DNA of 64,000 nucleotides from Fidelibacterota bacterium (GTDB taxonomy: Bacteria; Fidelibacterota; Marinisomatia; Marinisomatales; TCS55), in NCBI GenBank assembly GCA_014239435.1, contig JAAZYX010000021.1:1-64000 (forward strand), given 5' to 3'. Position 1 is the stretch's first letter. Each line of letters opens with the position of its first letter. A program made the position numbers and the translations under genes. Shown here one piece after another: positions 46,141 to 54,954 of the stretch. Below the pieces are notes generated by a model that was not told the DNA's origin, made no database searches, and was given only the letters and a program-made list of their open reading frames with translations.

Positions 46141-46602
46141 ATGAACGGGAGTCATGAATCTTATATGAAGCAGGCATATTCGCTTGCAGAAAAAGCTTTT
46201 GAGAAAGGTGAAATTCCAGTCGGCGCTGTTGTGGTTTTTCAGGATAGAATTATAGGGCGTGGATTCAATCAGTCTGAATCCCTTACAGATGCTACGGCGC
46301 ATGCGGAAATAATCGCGATAACCGCAGCTTCCAACACACTGGAAGATTGGCGGCTGAAGGACTGCATCTTATACGTTACGAAAGAACCGTGTGCCATGTG
46401 CGCCGGTGCCGTTATTAATGCTAGAGTTAAGATGGTAGTGTTCGGATGCTACGATGAAGAAAAAGGCTGCTGCGGATCATTATATCAAATCTGCGGTGAC
46501 CGCCGCCTCGGGAAACCGATACCCGTAAAAGGCGGTGTGATGGAATTAGAATGCGCCAATATTTTATCTGAATTTTTTCGTAAGAAAAGATCTGAATCAT
46601 AA
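46141..46602 (+). CDS. tadA: tRNA adenosine(34) deaminase TadA
   Basis: 153 residues, zinc-dependent deaminase. The motifs are HAEIIAI (zinc His plus catalytic Glu) and PCAMCAGAV (two zinc Cys), with FNQSESLTDATAHAE preceding the first. The N-terminal segment ESYMKQAYSLAEKAFEKGEI is typical. It converts A34 to inosine in tRNA-Arg(ACG), which is encoded at 36763, and the pair together makes the CGN codon box readable. Its stop overlaps the next ATG (TAATG). Confidence 0.95.
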   Translation: MNGSHESYMKQAYSLAEKAFEKGEIPVGAVVVFQDRIIGRGFNQSESLTDATAHAEIIAITAASNTLEDWRLKDCILYVTKEPCAMCAGAVINARVKMVVFGCYDEEKGCCGSLYQICGDRRLGKPIPVKGGVMELECANILSEFFRKKRSES

Positions 46603-48131
46603 TGGATTATATTAAAGACCGGATTAATAAGATTGTGGAAAACAATGCGGTTTCTTATGGGATCCTATTTTTTCTGTGCCTGTTTATAGCGATTATCACT
46701 TTTGATTCTTTTTTACATACCAATGGCGACAATGCTATTTATGTCATTTTAGGGGAATCCATCGCTGATGGGAATGGATACCGGAATTTGCATGGGATAT
46801 CAGAATCATTCCACAGTCAATATCCGCCGGTTTTCCCATTGTTGATAGCGCTTACGAATTGGATTACGCCGGGAACATTTGTGGATTATAAAATGCTCGT
46901 CACCCTGTTTTATATGATGTCTGTCTTTGCGTGTTACTGGGCATTTTCACCTGTATCCAAATTAACAGGATTCCTTCTGGCGGTGCTTGTAGGTGTGAAT
47001 TTTGAAATTGTAGGATTTGGCCATTGGATTATGTCGGAAGTGCCGTCTATGTTTTTTGCGATTATGACGGTTGGATTTTTATTAAGGGTTCATCAAAAGA
47101 AACTGAAGTACCTTATTTTAGCCGGAGTTTTCTGCAGCCTTGGGTTGCTTACGCGTTCCGCGCTTATATTTTTAGTTCCGTCTGGATTACTGTATTTATG
47201 GATACAAAAAAATTGGAAAGAGGGCGCACTTTTCGGTATCATATCCATGCTGCCCGTATTGTGCTGGAGTACTTTGAAAAATATTTATGGAGCATCGGGT
47301 GGAGGATATGGTGCCCAGCTCTTTCGTGTAAATCCGTACCGCCCGGAACTCGGGACAGTTTCTTTCGGAGATATGTTAACACGATTGGTGGATAACTTTA
47401 CTCTGTATTCAAACAGCATCATTCCGAGTATGGTTTTCCCATCTGTTTTTAACAATGAAACAATCGGAACAATCCGGAACGGTCAGGGATCTGCTTTAGT
47501 CTCGGTTTTATCTATTCTTATTACTCTTGTAATTATTGCCGGAGTTATTCAGGGTATTCGAAAAAAAGACTGGCTGGCGGTTTCCATTGCTGTATGCGGA
47601 TCCGGGATTCTTCTTTTATGGCCTTCGGTATGGACCACCCAGAGATTTGTAATTCCATTGATGCCGTTTATACTTTTACTCGGGATTCATTGTTTTTCAC
47701 TTTTTAATAAGTGGAAGTGGTCATTCTGGTTAAAGACATTTGTGTTTGTGCTGGTTACGGCGTCTTCGCTAGCACGAATGGAAGGGGGAAGGACATCGTA
47801 CCCGCCTCAATTCGTACAATACAAATCAGCGTCTCAATGGATTGGAAGAAACAGCAACTCATCTGATGTCATTTCCTGTAGAAAGGGTGAATTCACTTAT
47901 TTATTTAGTGACAGGAAATGTGTTCGGTACCCCTATTCTTTAAATCCGGATGACCTTATCCAGAATTTTATAAAAAACGATGTAAAATACGTTATTGTAG
48001 ATCAACTGGGATTTTCATCAACACCGCGGTATTTGGTGCCGGCAATAAAAAAATATCCCGCATTTTTTAATCTTGTCTATATAACGCCGCCTCCCGAAAA
48101 TTATGTCTTCGAATTCAGGTATAAAAAATGA
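46602..48131 (+). CDS. GT-C type membrane glycosyltransferase (GT39/ArnT-like)
   Basis: 509 residues with about ten to eleven membrane segments. The first luminal/periplasmic loop carries the GT-C pattern: a 'TNGDNAIYVILGESIADGNG' stretch with the acidic residue in NGDNAIY, then ESFHSQYPPVFPLLIALTNW, where the QYPP motif is typical of ArnT/PMT-like enzymes. A soluble C-terminal region follows (~400-509, 'WIGRNSNSSDVISCRKGEF'). Such enzymes move a sugar from a polyprenyl-phosphate carrier to a glycan or protein at the outer face of the inner membrane. The next gene, a DPM-like transferase, could make that carrier-linked sugar. Confidence 0.78.
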   Translation: MDYIKDRINKIVENNAVSYGILFFLCLFIAIITFDSFLHTNGDNAIYVILGESIADGNGYRNLHGISESFHSQYPPVFPLLIALTNWITPGTFVDYKMLVTLFYMMSVFACYWAFSPVSKLTGFLLAVLVGVNFEIVGFGHWIMSEVPSMFFAIMTVGFLLRVHQKKLKYLILAGVFCSLGLLTRSALIFLVPSGLLYLWIQKNWKEGALFGIISMLPVLCWSTLKNIYGASGGGYGAQLFRVNPYRPELGTVSFGDMLTRLVDNFTLYSNSIIPSMVFPSVFNNETIGTIRNGQGSALVSVLSILITLVIIAGVIQGIRKKDWLAVSIAVCGSGILLLWPSVWTTQRFVIPLMPFILLLGIHCFSLFNKWKWSFWLKTFVFVLVTASSLARMEGGRTSYPPQFVQYKSASQWIGRNSNSSDVISCRKGEFTYLFSDRKCVRYPYSLNPDDLIQNFIKNDVKYVIVDQLGFSSTPRYLVPAIKKYPAFFNLVYITPPPENYVFEFRYKK

Positions 48132-48853
48132 ATGATCATAGCAACAGCCTTACGTTGACCGTAGTACTTCCGATTTATAATGAAGAAGACAGTGTCGCGG
48201 GATTGCTGCACCGTGTTGCGGAATCGTCCTGTGTGAATGAAATGATTCTGGTTGATGATTTTTCTTCTGATAATTCAGTTGCCGTAGTTCAGGATACACT
48301 TGAATCTTTGAAGCAGTCATATCCACATCTTCGCATTGAATTTTTCCAGCATGAGAAAAATTATGGAAAGGGAAAAGCACTTCGAACGGGTTTTGAAGAA
48401 GCAAGGTGTGATGTTGTGGTAATTCAGGATGCAGACCTTGAATACGATCCGGATGAATATCCGAGGCTCATGAAGCCAATTTTAGATGGAAAAGCAGATG
48501 TAGTGTATGGCAGCCGATTCCTCGGTGGACCACACAGGGTTTTGTATTTTTGGCATTACCTTGGAAATAAATCGCTGACTTTAATGTCCAATATGTTCTC
48601 AAATCTGAATCTGACGGATATGGAAACGTGCTATAAAATGTTTAAAAGAGAAATTTTGAATGACATCACCTTTAAATCAAATCGCTTTGGGTTTGAACCT
48701 GAATTCACCGCCAAAGTGTCCAAAGCCGGCTGCCGCATTTATGAAGTACCGATTTCGTACCACGGCCGAACCTATGAAGAAGGGAAGAAGATTACGTGGA
48801 AAGATGGCGTATCGGCCTTTTTTCATATCATCCGATATAATCTGTTTAAATAG
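48128..48853 (+). CDS. GT2 family glycosyltransferase, dolichol-phosphate-mannose-synthase-like
   Basis: 241 residues, GT-A fold. LTVVLPIYNEEDSVAGLLHR opens the nucleotide-sugar domain, MILVDDFSSDNS is the DDxSxD segment, and VVIQDADLEYDPDEYPRLM holds the DxD-type metal site (DAD). DVVYGSRFLGG and LTDMETCYKMFKREIL are typical of DPM1-like polyprenyl-phosphate glycosyltransferases. No membrane segment is present. ATG overlaps the upstream TGA (ATGA), so it is coupled to the GT-C enzyme, fitting a donor-maker and donor-user pair. Confidence 0.88.
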   Translation: MNDHSNSLTLTVVLPIYNEEDSVAGLLHRVAESSCVNEMILVDDFSSDNSVAVVQDTLESLKQSYPHLRIEFFQHEKNYGKGKALRTGFEEARCDVVVIQDADLEYDPDEYPRLMKPILDGKADVVYGSRFLGGPHRVLYFWHYLGNKSLTLMSNMFSNLNLTDMETCYKMFKREILNDITFKSNRFGFEPEFTAKVSKAGCRIYEVPISYHGRTYEEGKKITWKDGVSAFFHIIRYNLFK

Positions 48854-48930
48854 ATTATAGAGAATAATTACTGTTAAATTTCTGAAGGCTATTGGCTGTT
48901 AGCTAATGGCTTAAAAAGAAATCCATAAAT

Positions 48931-49018
48931 GGAGAGGTGGCAGAGCCTGGCTGAATGCGCCGCACTCGAAATGCGGTATGCCCCTTGGGTATCGGGGGTT
49001 CGAATCCCTCCCTCTCCG
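48931..49018 (+). tRNA. tRNA-Ser(CGA)
   Basis: Acceptor GGAGAGG (48931-48937) pairs with CCTCTCC (49011-49017). The anticodon stem CCGCA/TGCGG encloses CTCGAAA, giving CGA at 48967-48969. The long class II variable arm and T arm are normal. No duplicated 5' fragment is seen here, unlike tRNA-Ser(GGA). Confidence 0.96.
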
Positions 49019-49022
49019 CGCA

Positions 49023-49460
49023 ATGACAAAAATTGACTATAAATATTTAACTCGTTCTGATTTTGACCACTCCGTCTCTATGCAGACTCGGTGGCGGGAT
49101 ATGGATTCTATCGGGCATCTGAATCATGCTATCTACCTTACTTACATGGAATCCGCCCGCACGGATTTTTATGTTTCCATGGGATTTTCGGATGTTCGTC
49201 GAGAACAGGACGAAAGTATTATTCTCGGTGGAATGGATATCGAATATCTCGATCAATGCAAGCATCCGGCAAAATTAGATGTGTGTCACAGGGTGAATAG
49301 AATCGGCGGAAAAAGTTTTGACCTGTTGGGCGCCGTTTTTGTCGAGGGTAAAGCAAAACCAATCTGCACAGGGTTATTCCGAATGGTTTCCTTTAATTAT
49401 AACGAGAATCAATCTATTCCCGTACCGCAGGCAGTCAGAGAAAACCTGCACGCATCCTAA
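49023..49460 (+). CDS. Acyl-CoA thioesterase, 4HBT hotdog family
   Basis: 145 residues with the hotdog signature MQTRWRDMDSIGHLNHAIYLTYMESART, where the Asp in RWRDMD and the GHLNHA region are the catalytic and substrate elements of 4-hydroxybenzoyl-CoA-type thioesterases. Such enzymes hydrolyse acyl-CoA or acyl-ACP thioesters in the cytoplasm; the acyl group is unknown. The frame extends upstream into the tRNA-Ser, so ATG 49023, four bases after the tRNA, is the start. Its stop overlaps the next ATG (TAATG). Confidence 0.87.
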   Translation: MTKIDYKYLTRSDFDHSVSMQTRWRDMDSIGHLNHAIYLTYMESARTDFYVSMGFSDVRREQDESIILGGMDIEYLDQCKHPAKLDVCHRVNRIGGKSFDLLGAVFVEGKAKPICTGLFRMVSFNYNENQSIPVPQAVRENLHAS

Positions 49461-52243
49461 TGGCGCTGAAGTCCGTTCTTCCGGAAGAACGCGTTTCTAC
49501 GCGACTCATTGACCGCTTAGCCTATGCGCACGATGCCAGTATGTACAGATTGGTTCCAGAGGCAGTTGTCCGACCGACAAATGACAGCGAAGTATCCGCC
49601 TTAATTCAGCACTGCAATAAAACATCCACGACGGTCACATTTCGTTCCGGTGGCACCTCGCTTTCAGGGCAGGCCGTTACGGAAGGTATACTCGCAGAAA
49701 CGGTTCGGGATTGGAAGCAATTTAAAATTCTCGAGAATGGCCGGAAAATACGACTCGAGCCGGGAGTCATCGGAGGACACGCCAATCGGTATTTGAGCTC
49801 GTACGGACGGAAAATCGGACCGGATCCGGCATCCATAGACGCATGTATGATTGGTGGTATTGTAGCCAATAATTCTTCCGGAATGATCTGCGGGACGCAA
49901 TTCAACGCCTATCATACAATGGATTCCATAAAGTTTATTTTGCCAAACGGCAATCTATACAACACAGCTTTTTCAAATGATCGTAAGCGTTTTGAATCGA
50001 TTGAATCGGATCTCTGCGACGCGATTAATTACTGCAAATTCCAGATTGAATCTACGCCCAAGATGATTGAAAAAATCCGCAATAAATACCGTATTAAAAA
50101 TACGATAGGTTATTCACTTAATGCTTTTCTTGACTACAATAATCCTTTTGAAATTTTTGCACATTTAATTATCGGCTCCGAAGGAACTTTGGCATTTATT
50201 TCTGAGGTGATACTGGAAACGGTACCAGATCCGCCGATAAAGTCAACCGGGCTTCTATTGTTCAAATCGATCCATCACGCGTGTGAAGCCATACCGATGC
50301 TGATCGAGCAAAAAGCAAGTGCTGTCGAAATGATGGATTATGCGTCACTCTGTACTATTTCGTATAGAAAAAATCCGATTTACGATGTTTCTGAATTGAA
50401 TCATCAATCAACGGCTATGTTGGTTGAATTCCAGGGAAATGAGGATGATTCTGTACTGCAAATGTGCAATGCTCTCCGACAGGAAATATCAAATGAAGCC
50501 AGAATCCTGCAAGATTTTACCTCCGATGCTGAGAAAAGAAATCAAATTTGGAAAGTCAGGAAAGGGTTGTATCCAACGGTGGGATCACTTCGAAAATCCG
50601 GAACGACTCTCATTACAGAAGATATATGCGTTGATTACACCCGAATGCCGGAAGCTGTGGATTCTCTCAGTGAACTGTTTAAAAAATGGTCATACAACGA
50701 TGGAGTGATTTTTGGTCACGCAAAAGATGGGAATCTTCATTTTGTATGTTCGGTTGATCTCAATACTCCAACTGGAATTGGACGTTTTGACGGACTGATG
50801 CAGGATCTTGCGGAAATGACGCTGGTTAAATTTGATGGATCCTTAAAAGCTGAACATGGAACCGGAAGAAATATGGCTCCATTTGTAGAGGCGGAATGGG
50901 GCGGGGACCTTTATGAAATTATGTGGAAGATCAAAACAGCGGCTGATCCGAACACTATATTGAATCCGGGCGTTTTGCTGAATAAGGATGCATCGCTTCA
51001 TTTAAAAGATTTAAAGCCGCTTCCAAGTGTATCCGAAGAAATTGATCTTTGTGTTGAGTGCGGATTTTGCGAATCGGTGTGTCCTTCGAAAAACCTGACC
51101 ATGACGCCGCGACAACGTATTGCGGTCGCTCGGGAAATTTCTCTCATGCGTACAGATAATGATCCAAGGGTCAATCACGTGATAAAAGATTTTCATTACG
51201 ACGGCAAGGAAACCTGCGCTGCCGATGGGCTGTGCCAAATATCCTGCCCGGTCAATATCAATACAGGATCTTATGTCAAATCTTTGAGAGAATCGACTGC
51301 AAGCCGAGTCTCCATTGGACTGGCTGACTGGATCGTAGAGCATTTTTCTTTTATCCAGTTTTGCGCAAGAGTAGCATTGACTAAAGGGAAGTTTTTCGGG
51401 GATACTGTTATGACCGGATTATCCAAATTGACCCGGAAAATTTTTCCAACGTTCCCGGAATGGAATCCGCATTTTCCACAGAAAGCACAAAAGATTAAAC
51501 CCGGCACATATGGGCAGGGAGAAAAGATGGTGTATTTCCCATCCTGCATCAGCAGAGTTTTTGGTGCTTACGGAAAAGAAAGCATGGCGGATGTTTTAGA
51601 GTCAATTGCAAATCGAACAGGGATAGCATTGGAAATTCCAGAAGGGATCAATGCGGTGTGCTGCGGACAGCCATTCTTTTCCAAAGGATTTTCTAATGCC
51701 GGAAAACGCATGGCGGATAAAACAATTTCCCTTCTTCAGAATGCGTCAGAAAATGGAACGATTTCGGTATTGGTGGATACCTCGCCCTGCACGGCTCAAT
51801 TATTGGACAATCTCAAGAAAGCATCTGCAATCAATTTGCAAATTGTTGATATCGCTTCATTCCTGAAATCCGCATTGGAAAACCACAATCTGGATTCATT
51901 GGATAGAAAAGTGCTTATCCATCCTAGTTGTTCCAGTCAAAAGATGGAAACCGAATCAGAATTAAGAAGTATTGCGGAACAATGTGCGTCTGATGTAGAA
52001 TTCCCTGAAATTGCTTTTTGCTGCGGGTTCGCCGGCGACAGAGGTTTGACGCATCCCGAACTTTCATCCAGTGCCACAGAATACATTGCAAATCAATGGA
52101 AGAAGGCCGAAAAGGGCATCAAAGGGTATGCAACAAGCAGGACATGTGAAATTGGTCTTAAGACAGCAACACACCATGATTTTTTACCCATTGCGGTCCT
52201 AGTGAGGGATTATTTAATCCAAGAGAACGAAAATGCAATTTGA
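49460..52243 (+). CDS. FAD-linked oxidase fused to Fe-S/CCG domains (GlcD-GlpC/YdiJ-like)
   Basis: 927 residues. The N-terminal PCMH-type FAD-binding domain (~30-230) contains VTFRSGGTSLSGQAV and GGIVANNSSGMICGT. A C-terminal FAD-oxidase domain (~245-510) follows, with FGHAKDGNLHF and AEHGTGRNMAPF. Two 4Fe-4S clusters come next (CVECGFCESVCP ~531, CAADGLCQISCP ~580). Finally there are two CCG domains (CCGQPFFSKG ~735 and CCGFAGDRG ~855), as in GlpC/HdrB. It should oxidise a 2-hydroxy acid such as D-lactate or D-2-hydroxyglutarate and pass electrons to the respiratory chain. The substrate is not determinable from sequence. The fused layout is that of YdiJ-like enzymes. Confidence 0.92.
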   Translation: MALKSVLPEERVSTRLIDRLAYAHDASMYRLVPEAVVRPTNDSEVSALIQHCNKTSTTVTFRSGGTSLSGQAVTEGILAETVRDWKQFKILENGRKIRLEPGVIGGHANRYLSSYGRKIGPDPASIDACMIGGIVANNSSGMICGTQFNAYHTMDSIKFILPNGNLYNTAFSNDRKRFESIESDLCDAINYCKFQIESTPKMIEKIRNKYRIKNTIGYSLNAFLDYNNPFEIFAHLIIGSEGTLAFISEVILETVPDPPIKSTGLLLFKSIHHACEAIPMLIEQKASAVEMMDYASLCTISYRKNPIYDVSELNHQSTAMLVEFQGNEDDSVLQMCNALRQEISNEARILQDFTSDAEKRNQIWKVRKGLYPTVGSLRKSGTTLITEDICVDYTRMPEAVDSLSELFKKWSYNDGVIFGHAKDGNLHFVCSVDLNTPTGIGRFDGLMQDLAEMTLVKFDGSLKAEHGTGRNMAPFVEAEWGGDLYEIMWKIKTAADPNTILNPGVLLNKDASLHLKDLKPLPSVSEEIDLCVECGFCESVCPSKNLTMTPRQRIAVAREISLMRTDNDPRVNHVIKDFHYDGKETCAADGLCQISCPVNINTGSYVKSLRESTASRVSIGLADWIVEHFSFIQFCARVALTKGKFFGDTVMTGLSKLTRKIFPTFPEWNPHFPQKAQKIKPGTYGQGEKMVYFPSCISRVFGAYGKESMADVLESIANRTGIALEIPEGINAVCCGQPFFSKGFSNAGKRMADKTISLLQNASENGTISVLVDTSPCTAQLLDNLKKASAINLQIVDIASFLKSALENHNLDSLDRKVLIHPSCSSQKMETESELRSIAEQCASDVEFPEIAFCCGFAGDRGLTHPELSSSATEYIANQWKKAEKGIKGYATSRTCEIGLKTATHHDFLPIAVLVRDYLIQENENAI

Positions 52244-52317
52244 AACACTTGAAGTCTGTGTATATTTCAGTAAATTTCCGACAATGCATTCAATCAAACA
52301 GAATTGAGAGACACATT

Positions 52318-54573
52318 ATGAATCTAGTCCACAAGCCATTATTAATAGCATGTTTAGTATTTATGTCAGGATTGGCGCAGGCAGAAACAGTTGCCCGCGT
52401 TATGAAATCCAATGGAGAAGTCATGGTGAAATCCATTGGAAGCCCAACATTTAACCAACCGGCAAAACCCGGTTTGGCTATCAGGAATGGCGATGCCATA
52501 CGCGTAGGAGAATCCGGCTTTGCAGTCGTGATATTTTTGGATGACCGCTCGGTAGTAAAAGTCCGAGAAAACACAGAATTCCAATTTATTGAAACATCGA
52601 ATACACGCACGCTGGATATTGATCAAGGCACCATATTAAATAACATTAATAAAGATGGCCGAACCAAGGATTTCCGGGTTGAGACTCCGGTGTCTGTTGC
52701 GAGTGTAAAAGGAACTGAATTTGCCGCAATCGTAGATCCTGCCGGTATTGATAATTTCATTGGAAAATCCGGAAATTTTGATGTTACCAATCAGCTTACA
52801 GGTCAAACAGTTAATGTTGGCGCGGGGCAAAAAGCCATATCAAATGCAATGGGAAATTTGATGCAGGCTCCCGCTGCACCGGGGGATTATCCGGAAGATC
52901 CGGAGACTGATTTCCAGGAAGAGCCTGAAGAAGAAACAGAAGAAGAGGAATCAGAAGAAGATTCAGAAGAGCAGGAAGAGACCGAAGAATCTGAAGAGGT
53001 TGAGGAAAAAGAAGACGTGGATGAAACTGAAGAAGCCGACGATGTTGAAGACCCTTCTGAAGAAAAAGTCGAAGATGCCGATGAACCGGAAGCGGATGCT
53101 AAAGACGCACCGGATAAACCCTTTGATTTGGGGCTCGGCGTTGGTTCTGTGACGATTGACAATGTCCTCTACAATCAGCTTGCGCTTCGGCCGGAATTCA
53201 AATTTGGCAAACTCGGCATCGGCCTTGACCTTGCAATTTATATTGATAACGAAGGCAACATTCGCGAAGATGAATGGGATGAAGCCAGCGACTACATAGA
53301 CAAATTCTTGTTCATTCGGTGGGGAGAGAAGGAAGATCCTTTTTGGATTAAATGGGGATCCATGGAAAATGTAACGCTCGGGTATGGCGGATTGCTTTCA
53401 GGTTATTCGAATATGATGGAATTCCCGTCTATTCGCCGCATCGGAATCAATACCGGTGTAAACTTCGGTCAAATTGGTACCGAAGTATTTCTCGCCAATA
53501 TAAAGGATTTCACTCGAGGTGGAACACTCATGGGACTTCGGGCATCTTACAAGGTGTCTAAGCGCTTTCCGCTCAAAATCGGCGCGAACTTTATTATGGA
53601 TATGAACCAATTTTCCGGAATGTCCGATAAAGATGACGATTCTTATCCCGACATTTTTGACGATTTTCCAAATGACGTTGCACTATGGAATGATACGGAT
53701 GGTGATGGATTCCCCGATCCTCATACCGGATTGGCAGATTCACTGGTGGATATTGACGCCAACGGAAACAACATTGTAGATGCGGATGAAACTGATCTCG
53801 GTCTGAAAGGCACACCGTTCAGCATTAAGGACAATAAAGCATCTATAACGGGTTTTGCTTTTGATATCGGTTACCCGATTCTGAATGGAAAATCCTTCAA
53901 ATTGGAACTCTATTCTGAATTTAATTTTCTAAATATCCCGGAAGCCGGAACACTGGATTCGTCTGGTACTTCTACATTCTACCGCGAAGCTAAATCCGGA
54001 TCGGGATTTTCCGTTCCTGGAATTCGCGCAAGCCTGTTCAGTTTTCTGAATTTCAGTTTCGAGTACAGAATAAAGAGCGGCTATTATGTACCGCAATTTT
54101 TCGATCAGTCCTACGATATTACGCGCGTGACTCAAATGTTCGTTGATGATCAGGCGTATATTTTTACAAAGGATATGCTTCTGTTTGCCGATTCGACCAT
54201 GAACGAAGACCTTACTGGATTCTATGGTGCTATGGGCGCGGATTTATTCGGCTTTGCCAGCATAACAGGTGCGTATGCGAATATGACCTCGGAAACAGAT
54301 ACAGTGAAAAGTTTCATTGCATCCATCAATTTGAATGCTGAAAAGATTCCAAAACTCAGCGAGGCGATGATGTATTATCAGCGGAACAATGATTTGAATC
54401 CATTTGACTTTGCGAATCCATCCATCAATACAGTGCTGGGGTATCGCCTTGGGTACGAAGTCAGTGCAGGCGTCAGTCTTATTTGGGACTTTAAGCAATT
54501 TTATCGCGACGACGGTACGGGAACGCTCGAACCGGTGAAAATGACAACAATCGAAACAGCATTTACATTCTGA
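52318..54573 (+). CDS. FecR-domain protein with acidic linker and outer-membrane barrel-like C-terminus
   Basis: 751 residues from ATG 52318. That start gives a clean signal peptide (MNLVHKPLLIACLVFMSGLAQA) and has GAGAG about 10 bases upstream; the frame's earlier ATG 52240 would add a non-signal leader. A FecR domain spans ~25-170 (GDAIRVGESGFAVVIFLDD, VKVRENTEFQF, VETPVSVASVKGTEFA). A linker of ~100 residues is almost pure Glu/Asp (~200-265). The remainder is beta-rich ('LALRPEFKFGKLGIGLDLAI', MENVTLGYGGLLSGY) with a Ca-binding-like 'DTDGDGFPDPHTG' and 'VDIDANGNNIVDADETDLG' insert, ending in aromatic TAFTF. It is probably an outer-membrane protein with a ligand- or glycan-sensing periplasmic head (inference). 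Confidence 0.78.
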   Translation: MNLVHKPLLIACLVFMSGLAQAETVARVMKSNGEVMVKSIGSPTFNQPAKPGLAIRNGDAIRVGESGFAVVIFLDDRSVVKVRENTEFQFIETSNTRTLDIDQGTILNNINKDGRTKDFRVETPVSVASVKGTEFAAIVDPAGIDNFIGKSGNFDVTNQLTGQTVNVGAGQKAISNAMGNLMQAPAAPGDYPEDPETDFQEEPEEETEEEESEEDSEEQEETEESEEVEEKEDVDETEEADDVEDPSEEKVEDADEPEADAKDAPDKPFDLGLGVGSVTIDNVLYNQLALRPEFKFGKLGIGLDLAIYIDNEGNIREDEWDEASDYIDKFLFIRWGEKEDPFWIKWGSMENVTLGYGGLLSGYSNMMEFPSIRRIGINTGVNFGQIGTEVFLANIKDFTRGGTLMGLRASYKVSKRFPLKIGANFIMDMNQFSGMSDKDDDSYPDIFDDFPNDVALWNDTDGDGFPDPHTGLADSLVDIDANGNNIVDADETDLGLKGTPFSIKDNKASITGFAFDIGYPILNGKSFKLELYSEFNFLNIPEAGTLDSSGTSTFYREAKSGSGFSVPGIRASLFSFLNFSFEYRIKSGYYVPQFFDQSYDITRVTQMFVDDQAYIFTKDMLLFADSTMNEDLTGFYGAMGADLFGFASITGAYANMTSETDTVKSFIASINLNAEKIPKLSEAMMYYQRNNDLNPFDFANPSINTVLGYRLGYEVSAGVSLIWDFKQFYRDDGTGTLEPVKMTTIETAFTF

Positions 54574-54574
54574 C

Positions 54575-54715
54575 GTGGATTTGGAAAAGAACGAATCTCA
54601 AGCCGTATATCGCTATGACACCGGCGGAAAAGGATTTAAAAAAGCAGCAGTTCTTCTGATCGGACTTTCCGCAGTTTTGGCTGTTTTCGGATTTTTTTGG
54701 GTAACCTCATTTTAG
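54575..54715 (+). CDS. Small single-pass membrane protein
   Basis: 46 residues from GTG 54575: a charged N-terminal half (VDLEKNESQAVYRYDTGGKG) and one membrane helix (AAVLLIGLSAVLAVFGFFWV). It starts 1 base after the FecR gene stop, and its own stop carries the AGGAG that serves the SelW gene, so it is embedded in a tight operon. There is no known family. Support is position, coding-like codon use and the clear hydrophobic helix. Confidence 0.6.
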   Translation: MDLEKNESQAVYRYDTGGKGFKKAAVLLIGLSAVLAVFGFFWVTSF

Positions 54716-54723
54716 GAGACACA

Positions 54724-54954
54724 ATGGATATTTCTATCGAATACTGCAACGTTTGAAACTACCTTCCAAAGGCGGCCGGTCTGGCTACCGAGATTCTGGA
54801 AAAATACGGCACGGATGTACAATCGCTCACACTGCTGCCATCTGGCGGAGGTGTATTCGAAGTAAAACTGAATAATGATCTCATCTTTTCAAAAAAATCC
54901 TTAGACCGATTTCCCAATGACAATGAAATCGTCTCACGTATTGATTCGAATTAG
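54724..54954 (+). CDS. SelW/Rdx-family selenoprotein with in-frame UGA
   Basis: 76 residues. ATG 54724 has AGGAG (54714-54718) in front. The redox motif is C-N-V-U in SIEYCNVUNYLPKAA, with the TGA at 54754-54756 read as selenocysteine. After it come LATEILEKYGTDVQSLTLLP, GGGVFEVKLNNDLIFSKK and DRFPND, which match the Rdx/SelW/SelT fold (CxxU, then the G-x-FEV and K-x-x-x-x-FP blocks). Family proteins are small thioredoxin-like oxidoreductases. Length and motif order are exactly as expected. A GGTCT-loop hairpin follows the UGA. An annotation stopping at the TGA would miss the gene entirely. Its end overlaps the next gene by ~38 bases. Confidence 0.85.
54771..54789 (+). promoter_or_regulatory. 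bSECIS-like hairpin after UGA of the SelW gene
   Basis: GGCGGCC (54771-54777) faces GGCTACC (54783-54789), with one mismatch and one G-U, around the apical loop GGTCT at 54778-54782, about 21 bases after the UGA. The E. coli fdhF selenocysteine element has a GGUCU sequence in its loop at nearly the same distance. Confidence 0.65.

Noticed and set aside
52887-53162. Minus-strand Ser-rich open frame opposite the acidic linker of the FecR protein
   Set aside because: It is the antisense shadow of a GAA/GAG/GAT-rich stretch; Ser/Thr/Val repeats with no start signal or homology.
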